A stretch of DNA of 64,000 bases. Source: [Haemophilus] felis (GTDB lineage Bacteria; Pseudomonadota; Gammaproteobacteria; Enterobacterales; Pasteurellaceae). Shown piece by piece: positions 58,801 to 64,000 of the stretch. Both the position numbers and the translations under genes were made by a program. The stretch lies in the NCBI GenBank assembly GCA_002015125.1, contig MUYB01000007.1:10254-74253 (forward strand), read 5' to 3'. Under the pieces are notes generated by a model. That model ran no database searches, was not told the origin of the DNA, and worked only from the letters and a program-made list of their open reading frames with translations. Within the stretch, counting starts at the first letter, position 1; every line of letters starts with the position of its first letter.

Positions 58801-61800
58801 AGCTCGTCCCATTATTGTGTGCATATTCTTCGCCTAATGTTGAGCCATTTTCATTGACAATTTCACGAGAGCTTGAGTAAGTATTAGAGCCGTGAGCTGT
58901 AACCAAAATGCTCGCACCCTGATTTGAATAAGGTGCAATACTGGTTTTAAACGCACTATTTTGTTGAGCTGAGGCAACCGCAATACCATAACGTACATTA
59001 GTGAGTTCAGAATAGTTAGTATTACCGCCTTCTTGTCGTTCATTGCCTGCGGAATTAACAATTACCGTGCCTAAGCCGTTACGTCCTTCCGTTAAAGCTG
59101 GTTTATAAATATCAAAAATGGTTTTGGTTTTATCGGAAAAATTGATTTGTTGAACGAAGTTTTGTTTATGCCCCCAACTATGATTAGCCACATCATAGTG
59201 TTTCATTTTATTTAAACTAGTGACATCTGCCCCCACCCAATGGCTAGCCACTTTGGCATTATAGGCAATACCCACACCACCTTCACCATTACGCTCTGCC
59301 ACCATAATCCCAGCCACTTCTGTTGCGTGTTTGCTGAATACCTTATCCTCTTCTTGACGTTTATATTCGTAATCATGTAGCCATTGTTTATCCATTTGAT
59401 GGCGTAATTCGGGGTGACGATAATCTGCGACTTCTTCCGCCACAGAGAAAGGTCCACTTGGCTCAAACTGTCCAATGCGGATATTTTTGCCTGTGTAATG
59501 CTCCCATACAGGCAAAATATTATCCGTTTCAAGATAATATTGGCGGATAATATCAGGGTCGCTTGGCAAGTGCGGTGGTACTAAATAAACTTTGCCTTTT
59601 AATTCCCCTGAGCTTAATTGTAGTGCTTTAGCCCCTTTGCTATCTTCGATTGCATATTCAAAACTGGCAATGCCTTTGAAATTTGGGTCAGGTGTAAATT
59701 GAATTTCGTTGGCGTTTAATATTTGGATGGTACCGCCACGAATATTCGTTGCTTCGTAAGCGGAAATTGCATCGCCTTGCAAATCAATGTCATTTTTAAC
59801 CAAATCAGAAAGTCGCAAAATATAAGGACGAGAACCATCAAACGGCTGACCACGACTATCTTGATATAAAATATCCTCCACTGGAACAGGGTTTTCCCAT
59901 TCTTGAGCAGAAGGAGCAGAGTAATTGGTAATGTCTTTAAAATTGAGTTTTTCAATATTGCGTAAGAAGTCCGTGCCATCTCGTCCTTGTTTGGTGTCGC
60001 TAACTAATAAACCATCACCCATTTTAGTGATTTTATAGTCAGCAAAATTACCTGAGAACTCGGCAATATCTTCGCCTTCTCCTCCATCTAAATAATCATC
60101 ACCCCCTTCACCAAGCAAGGTATCTGCCCCTTCTCCACCATATAACATATCATCGTCAGAGCCACCGAAAAGCACATCATCGCCCTCATCGCCAAATAAG
60201 CGGTCATTGCCACGATGCCCACGAATTAAATCTTTGCCCTCGTTACCTGAAATAAAGTCATCCCCGTTTTCTCCTGATAACGCATCATTGGCGATACTGC
60301 CCACAATCACATCGTTACCATCGCCACCACGCACAAAAACGGAGCTGTTGCCTGAAGACACAAACACATCATTGCCTCGTCCGCCATGAGCGATTTCAAT
60401 TTCAGCCGCACCAAGGTCTAAACTTACCCCTTTATTGCCCACCACTTGCACAATATCATCACCCTTACCGCCATGAATATTCTCTGGCAAATCATCACCA
60501 TCAATCAATAACACATCATTACCATCACCGCCAAAGAAAGTATCGGAACCGCCGCCACCAGCAAGCCAGTTATCCTGCTCATCGCCTCGTAGGGTATCAT
60601 TACCATTGCCAGCTTGGATATTTTCAACGCCTAATGTCACCGCACTTAAATCTCGATTCACATCATCAACGGCTGTCCAACCTGTCGTGCCCTGAATTAA
60701 CCCCGAGGCTTCCGTCACGGTTTTCTTACCGCCATTGGCATTGCTAATACGATGTCCTCTTGGGTTGGCTAAAAAGTTTACCGCCACCACTTCTTGTTGT
60801 TTGCCATTACGCGTAAAACTGCCCTTTGCTAATAATTCATTGCCATTAAAAAGTTGTCCGCCTTTCTCTTCATAATCTAATTTGATAGCGGTAATGCCTA
60901 ATTGTTTAAGGGTTTTTAATTCTCCTGCATCTGTTATGCCATTGTGATTGGCATCTTGCCATACATGCACCGCATTAAAATCCCTGTCTTTGCTATCAAA
61001 TACATTATCTTTATTGCTATCTAAACTTTTTAACGCCTCAAAACCATTAGCAAAAGGCTTTTCACCTGCTTCGCCATTACGCCCAGCTCGCCCTGCATAA
61101 TATTCGGAAAACACTTCCGACATATTGTCGATTTTGCCGTTGTTGTTTAAATCCCTTACTAACAAGCCGTCTTGATTATTTACCCAACCTGTTTCTTCCA
61201 AAGAACCACCGTCATTATCAATATCAAATAACACCGATTTTTCATTATAACCCACCGCTCTTGCGCCATCGCCGTTTAAATCGAGGATAAGGGGATCGAC
61301 AGGATCTTGAGCATAACCAATTCCTCGTATCCTATTAAGCAGACTTGGATGTACTTTTAAAGAACTGAATTCGGATATATCTTTGATACTAAAAGCACGA
61401 TGAGCAATATTGTGATTTGCGGGCTGGAAACCATTGGTAATGATATGAGAAAAGGAAACAGAAACAGGATCGTTAAATTTATTTAATTTATCTTTATCCA
61501 CCATGGCATATAAAGCGTGAGAAAGAGAAACTGCGTCGTTGTTAGAGTTTTTGTCTACAACAGGTTTATTGGTGAAATCTATTTTGTTGATTGTTTTTTT
61601 ATTTTTTTCAATTTCTTTCATTCTTGCATTAACTTGATCAATTATCTCTCGTTGTCTTAGATAAGTACCATACGGAGTTAATGGAAGTCTGAAATTTCCA
61701 TTTTTAAATTCATTAATAACATCTATATTAGCTGATGGGATTAGTTTTCCTTCATAAGCATAAGGGTTTATACCTGCTTTATGTAATCCAACAAATACGT

Positions 61801-62146
61801 AGTCAACACAACTATTATTCAATACATTATAATTATGACCAAATAAACGGTCATGAAATGGATTATCTCCATGTTCTAAAAGGATGTTATATTGTTTTTC
61901 AGTAATATTAAATGTGGTAGTGTGAATTTTCCCTTCTTTTGTTTCTGAATAATCGATGTCATCTGTTTTAGTAATGTTCTCTATTCCACCTAGTGTTGAA
62001 TTCTCTCCTTTTCCCCAGCCAAAACTTTTTCTGTTGCCATGTTCATCTACTAATACATAGAAAATATGCCCAGCAACAGAAGAACTATGACCTTTATATG
62101 AGGTTCCTCTTTCTGCTATTTTAACTTCTAAAGTATATTTTTTCAT
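55826..62146 (-). CDS. Giant RTX protein: papain-like N-terminus, subtilisin (S8) domain, P domain, RTX repeats
   Basis: 2106 residues from the ATG at 62146 (AGGTGA upstream; a GTG three codons earlier is possible). Domains: (a) 1-~190, a permuted papain/NlpC-P60-like segment with His in SSVAGHIFYVLVDEHG and Cys113 in LNNSCVDYVFVGLHKAG; (b) ~285-460, Ca-binding LDLNGDG/DSNKDNVFD repeats; (c) ~515-695, RTX nonapeptides (GGDGNDVIVG type); (d) ~750-860, a cadherin-like linker; (e) ~875-1190, a subtilisin domain with His940 (SKHATEVAG), Asn1035 and Ser1115 (GTSFSAP), and Glu895 (IGQFEPSG) where Asp is usual; (f) ~1215-1340, a proprotein-convertase P domain; (g) ~1345-2000, further RTX blocks; (h) a C-terminal secretion signal region (~2065-2106). 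It is the presumed substrate of the adjacent hlyBD. It may be a toxin or a surface-processing protease; the target is unknown. Four uptake cores lie within it. Confidence 0.88.
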   Translation of the reverse strand: MKKYTLEVKIAERGTSYKGHSSSVAGHIFYVLVDEHGNRKSFGWGKGENSTLGGIENITKTDDIDYSETKEGKIHTTTFNITEKQYNILLEHGDNPFHDRLFGHNYNVLNNSCVDYVFVGLHKAGINPYAYEGKLIPSANIDVINEFKNGNFRLPLTPYGTYLRQREIIDQVNARMKEIEKNKKTINKIDFTNKPVVDKNSNNDAVSLSHALYAMVDKDKLNKFNDPVSVSFSHIITNGFQPANHNIAHRAFSIKDISEFSSLKVHPSLLNRIRGIGYAQDPVDPLILDLNGDGARAVGYNEKSVLFDIDNDGGSLEETGWVNNQDGLLVRDLNNNGKIDNMSEVFSEYYAGRAGRNGEAGEKPFANGFEALKSLDSNKDNVFDSKDRDFNAVHVWQDANHNGITDAGELKTLKQLGITAIKLDYEEKGGQLFNGNELLAKGSFTRNGKQQEVVAVNFLANPRGHRISNANGGKKTVTEASGLIQGTTGWTAVDDVNRDLSAVTLGVENIQAGNGNDTLRGDEQDNWLAGGGGSDTFFGGDGNDVLLIDGDDLPENIHGGKGDDIVQVVGNKGVSLDLGAAEIEIAHGGRGNDVFVSSGNSSVFVRGGDGNDVIVGSIANDALSGENGDDFISGNEGKDLIRGHRGNDRLFGDEGDDVLFGGSDDDMLYGGEGADTLLGEGGDDYLDGGEGEDIAEFSGNFADYKITKMGDGLLVSDTKQGRDGTDFLRNIEKLNFKDITNYSAPSAQEWENPVPVEDILYQDSRGQPFDGSRPYILRLSDLVKNDIDLQGDAISAYEATNIRGGTIQILNANEIQFTPDPNFKGIASFEYAIEDSKGAKALQLSSGELKGKVYLVPPHLPSDPDIIRQYYLETDNILPVWEHYTGKNIRIGQFEPSGPFSVAEEVADYRHPELRHQMDKQWLHDYEYKRQEEDKVFSKHATEVAGIMVAERNGEGGVGIAYNAKVASHWVGADVTSLNKMKHYDVANHSWGHKQNFVQQINFSDKTKTIFDIYKPALTEGRNGLGTVIVNSAGNERQEGGNTNYSELTNVRYGIAVASAQQNSAFKTSIAPYSNQGASILVTAHGSNTYSSSREIVNENGSTLGEEYAHNNGTSFSAPVVSGIVALMLEANPYLGYRDVQEILALTATTKNITDSQWQRNGAKNWNGTGMYVSHDYGYGVVDAQVAVRLAQDWHTQHTYDNEVKLEDIYKSGNINQAIEDNNGRQYSVDVGNMPLQIENVSVKVNLTHARASDLIIKLISPSGTESILMNRPGKNPNEENAHGDTTFGTSNTLDYRFTTALLKGEDPNGKWKLQVFDVATGETGTLNHWSLSFYGRAYSGDDTYIYTNEFHHIQANDILNDNNGGNDTINAAAMDGVIEVNLSTGNANLAGKTLTIHNPVQIENVTGGDYNDHLIGNSSANILVGGRGNDVLSGLDGNDVLVGGLGNNNLTGGQGSDTFIIDKKSNSQDVITDFTVGSDRLVFTGFKTFSWTKQQQGADTLISLGNGQTLRLNNVQANNLTDNNIVVTEEVFKPYWLNQAGGYGFSNSNEEVALPDFGVAFWGTEGEDRLFGGNGNDILRGGKGNDVIVGEHSSNSVTGGDDILYGGRGNDQLLGGGGNDTLYGGAGSDYLSGGEGNDVIYLEGDESAESTSYHNQQYIKLNQYHNVKLNSARAEGGRGSDRFVVVKDNSPNASQGLLKNLIWDFDINDKNEKIDISQFNGVNTINFSSFSVNNELYTRVWLGEAKAGTQYITVKGVHADQFTADMFILSKEQANLPQLNQLITGTNTNDKLTGNAVGNLIDGKAGADTMSGEFGDDTYIVDNAGDKVIEIKDGGYDIVKSSVSYTLSEHTEELQLTGSSSISAVGNNENNRLVGNSGNNTLDGKAGFDTMIGGAGNDTYIVDDHLDKVIEKENQGTDTVISSVSYTLPEYVENLQLSGDNSISATGNDSNNILQGNAANNRLIGYGGNDTLNGMRGNDLLMGGKGDDTYLFNRGDGIDSIYDEQGTDTLRFSNIEHNQLWFRKLDTDLEISVIGTDDKTIITDWYGKNYRIETIMASNNKSLSHSSVDNLVNAMAAFSPPAAGQITLPAALNTSLETVLSANWR

Positions 62147-62171
62147 AATAATCACCTACATTTATCTTAAT

Positions 62172-62690
62172 TTAAGGAATAGCATGTGTTATAAAAATAC
62201 GTAAATATAAATATTTATACTTGCTATTATTTACATCTACACTTTCAACATTAACCTTATAACACCCTGATTTAGGAAAAATATATTCATTTAGTGTTAC
62301 AGAATTATATTTTTCTCTCGACTTATCTCTGATGTCTTGAGGGCTGTTATAAAATAATAATTGGTTTTTATCATCATATATAGATATATAAAAATCAAAA
62401 TCATTTAATAAAACGCTTTTTGTCTCAAATGGTTTTAGCGATTTATCTTTTAGATCAATATTAATTGCATACTCACCAAAAAAACTTTTATAAGGGATAC
62501 ATATTTCTTCTTTTATATTAAAACCATTGCTATTCAAAACTTTTGTTCTTTTAATTGGAAATATTATTTGTTCAAATTCAGCAATCACCATTCTAACAAC
62601 TACTTCACTAAGCCAAAATGAATAAGGATAGGTAGAAATAAATATAATCGTAATAATACTTAAAAATATGGCAAGAATCTTTTTTTTCAT
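62172..62690 (-). CDS. Hypothetical membrane-anchored small protein, 172 residues
   Basis: Not recognised. An N-terminal hydrophobic helix or uncleaved signal (ILAIFLSIITIIFISTYPYSFWL) is followed by about 145 mostly beta-predicted residues facing the periplasm, including two Cys (EEICIPY, SGCYKVNVES). AGAGAT precedes the ATG. It ends 25 bp before the RTX gene start, in the same direction, so it is probably cotranscribed. Small size, membrane anchor and position suggest an immunity protein for the RTX N-terminal domain, but that is inference. Confidence 0.55.
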   Translation of the reverse strand: MKKKILAIFLSIITIIFISTYPYSFWLSEVVVRMVIAEFEQIIFPIKRTKVLNSNGFNIKEEICIPYKSFFGEYAINIDLKDKSLKPFETKSVLLNDFDFYISIYDDKNQLLFYNSPQDIRDKSREKYNSVTLNEYIFPKSGCYKVNVESVDVNNSKYKYLYLRIFITHAIP

Positions 62691-62699
62691 AATATCTCT

Positions 62700-62903
62700 T
62701 TATGTAAAATATTTATTTTTAACAATAGTCCCTGAATATCCACTAGCAGTATTGGGTTGATGAGCGATTATTTCATAAGTATCTGTAAATTTTTTAGCTT
62801 GTTCATTAGACATTTCTTTTGTTAGTGCTTTTGGAATATTATTAATATCTTGAAAATCAACATATGAAGCAGTAGCTAATAAAGCCATATTATCATTAGA
62901 CAT
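62700..62903 (-). pseudogene. N-terminal stub of an RTX-associated lipase-like protein, 67 residues
   Basis: The frame starts at an ATG with a good GAGAGGT site. It reads MALLATASYVDF...SNEQAKKFTDTYEIIAHQPNTASGYSGTIV and then stops. From memory this resembles the start of alpha/beta-hydrolase (lipase class 3-like) domains found at the head of large RTX proteins (the HQPNT-x-SG-[FY]-S-[GA]-T motif), which normally continue to a G-x-S-x-G nucleophile. Here everything after the motif is gone. It is therefore probably an orphan head of another RTX gene, left by recombination. Confidence 0.5.
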
Positions 62904-62920
62904 TTTAATACCTCTCTAAG

Positions 62921-63490
62921 TTAGTAAAAATATTTTTCTAGCGATTTATAAGCCCTTGAAAGGCTATTTTCATTACACTGAAAGCGTCCTGAAAAAACGA
63001 ATATATTAGTTTCGAAATATCCTTCAATTTCATTATATTGAGCTATACTTTTCTTTAGTTTTTGATCATATAAGATGAATGTATTATGACCAAATGCCTT
63101 TGTTGGATTTATATATGAATACAAGTTTAAATAAGGATACTTATTATTTATCTTATCTAAATCATGTTTATCCCCATTAAAATACATTACAGGTTGATAT
63201 GACCCCTGATTTTTTATAAAAAAAGGATCTTTTTCTGCCTTTCCCTCAATAATTGGATAGTATATCCACTCAGTATCTTTTAATGATTCATTAACTCCCG
63301 ATAGTTTTCTCCATTCTTCAGGAGTTAAAAAAACTTCTACTTCTTTACCCTCCCACATTTTGCAACGAATAGGCGTGACAATAAATACAGTAATCATTTG
63401 ATTAAATATAATTAGAAATAAACCAAGAGATATATAACAGAATCGATGTTTTAAAAAATGCGGTTTTAACCTACTAAAAAAATTACACAT
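62921..63490 (-). CDS. Hypothetical membrane-anchored protein, 189 residues
   Basis: Not recognised. One N-terminal hydrophobic helix (FCYISLGLFLIIFNQMITVFIV) precedes a soluble domain of about 145 residues with several aromatic-rich strands (YPIIEGKAEKDPFFIKNQGS, NTFILYDQKLKKSIAQYNEI). The coding region is AT-rich. The ribosome binding site is weak. Same direction as the RTX gene and its orphan stub, directly behind the broken second copy. A role as an immunity protein is possible; other accessory roles are not excluded. Confidence 0.5.
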   Translation of the reverse strand: MCNFFSRLKPHFLKHRFCYISLGLFLIIFNQMITVFIVTPIRCKMWEGKEVEVFLTPEEWRKLSGVNESLKDTEWIYYPIIEGKAEKDPFFIKNQGSYQPVMYFNGDKHDLDKINNKYPYLNLYSYINPTKAFGHNTFILYDQKLKKSIAQYNEIEGYFETNIFVFSGRFQCNENSLSRAYKSLEKYFY

Positions 63491-63673
63491 TATTCTGCCA
63501 CCTTTACTATGGGTTTTTTAGGAATAAATTGGATAAAGGAAATATGCTTATAACACAGTTAATGAGGATATAAAACAACCAAATGCTAAATTTGTGATCT
63601 GTCTCGCAGTTTATTTTACAAAAAGTTAAATGATGTTTAATTAGGTTTTAATGAGGGGGGATTAAATAGTTAT
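63491..63673. other. AT-rich spacer between the broken RTX copy and the 189-residue gene
   Basis: 183 bp with no convincing gene, terminator or match to the rest of the RTX coding sequence; it begins exactly where homology to the intact copy has been lost. Probably recombination debris. Confidence 0.4.
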
Positions 63674-64000
63674 TTAGGCTTGGAGGGAGGGGAGCTGCTT
63701 TCTAAAATTATCCGTGTGCCTCCAACTGTGATTAGCCACATCATAGTCTTCTTCTTGACGTTTATATTCGTAATCATGTAGCCATTGTTTATCCATTTGA
63801 TGGCGTAATTCAGGGTGACGATAATCTGCTACTTCTTCCGCCACAGAGAAAGGTCCACTTGGTTCAAACTGTCCAATGCGGATATTTTTACCCGTATAAT
63901 TTTCCCAAACGGGCAGAATATTATCCGCTTCAAGATAATATTGGCGGATAATATCAGGGTCGCTTGGCAAGTGCGGTGGTACTAAATAAACTTTGCCTTT
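63674..64000 (-). pseudogene. Truncated second copy of the RTX-subtilisin gene (continues beyond the window)
   Basis: An open frame enters from the window edge and ends at 63674. Residues from KGKVYLVPPHLPSDPDI through DYEYKRQEED match the S8 domain start of the 2106-residue protein almost perfectly. At that point about 46 residues are missing: the frame jumps from RQEED to YDVANHSW, deleting the catalytic His region. After HSW it diverges and stops (NFRKQLPSLQA). No Ser motif, P domain or C-terminal export signal remains, so this copy cannot be an active, secreted protease. Its N-terminal part lies outside the window. Confidence 0.8.

Noticed and set aside
56200-61700. Dense short DNA repeats that could be mistaken for a CRISPR or minisatellite array
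   Set aside because: They are codons of RTX nonapeptides in one open frame, with irregular spacing and no unique spacers.

Overview
The window looks like a Pasteurellaceae chromosome (Haemophilus/Aggregatibacter/Rodentibacter/Pasteurella group). The housekeeping genes match that family, and the Haemophilus-type DNA uptake core AAGTGCGGT or its complement occurs at least seven times (for example 13055, 24057, 56550, 58241, 59568, 60639, 63969). Base composition is AT-rich throughout. I cannot name a species from this alone. No rRNA, tRNA, CRISPR array, prophage or IS transposase was seen.

Layout. 1-10.3 kb: tamB (cut by the window edge), tamA, narP, cyaA, rpmB-rpmG-mutM, deoR and deoC, with a pair of DeoR-like operators in front of deoC. 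10.4-11.0 kb: an organophosphate MFS transporter that has lost about half of itself. 11.2-26.0 kb: a large L-fucose region on the minus strand. It holds fucR, fucI, fucK, fucU, fucA, a three-gene ribose-type ABC importer, fucO, and a separate fucA-fucP pair carrying a second, almost identical fucA. The two fuc blocks are split by a 2-kb accessory island (21.9-24.0 kb) with a higBA toxin-antitoxin pair and an unrecognised small operon, bounded by three copies of a ~44-bp repeat.

26.5-33.2 kb: complete ccmABCDEFGHI cytochrome c maturation operon. 33.3-36.1 kb: fba, pgk, yfhL-type ferredoxin. 36.2-40.6 kb: yfiF-type RNA methyltransferase, pssA, cysZ, zipA. 40.8-43.6 kb: napGHBC of periplasmic nitrate reductase without napF, napD or napA, although an FNR box and a NarP-like site sit directly in front of napG. 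43.6-52.0 kb: sialic acid capture and catabolism as divergent operons (siaP-siaQM-nanM and nanE-nanK-yhcH-siaR-nanA). 52.1-64.0 kb: a type I secretion locus (hlyD, hlyB) with a 2106-residue RTX protein joining a papain-like N-terminus, RTX repeats, a subtilisin (S8) domain, a P domain and more RTX repeats. Upstream lie three small orphan genes and a broken second copy of the RTX-protease gene running off the window.

How it fits together. CyaA supplies cAMP; CRP-like boxes occur before fucI, fucA2, fucO, fucR and siaP, so host mucin sugars (fucose, sialic acid) appear to be under catabolite control. CcmA-I would mature the haems of NapB and NapC. NarP and FNR-type signals point to anaerobic nitrate/nitrite respiration, but the catalytic nitrate reductase is not in this stretch. 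The RTX locus is the most unusual part: its mix of intact gene, truncated copy, orphan N-terminal stub and small membrane-anchored ORFs resembles a diversifying toxin/immunity region, an inference that needs testing.
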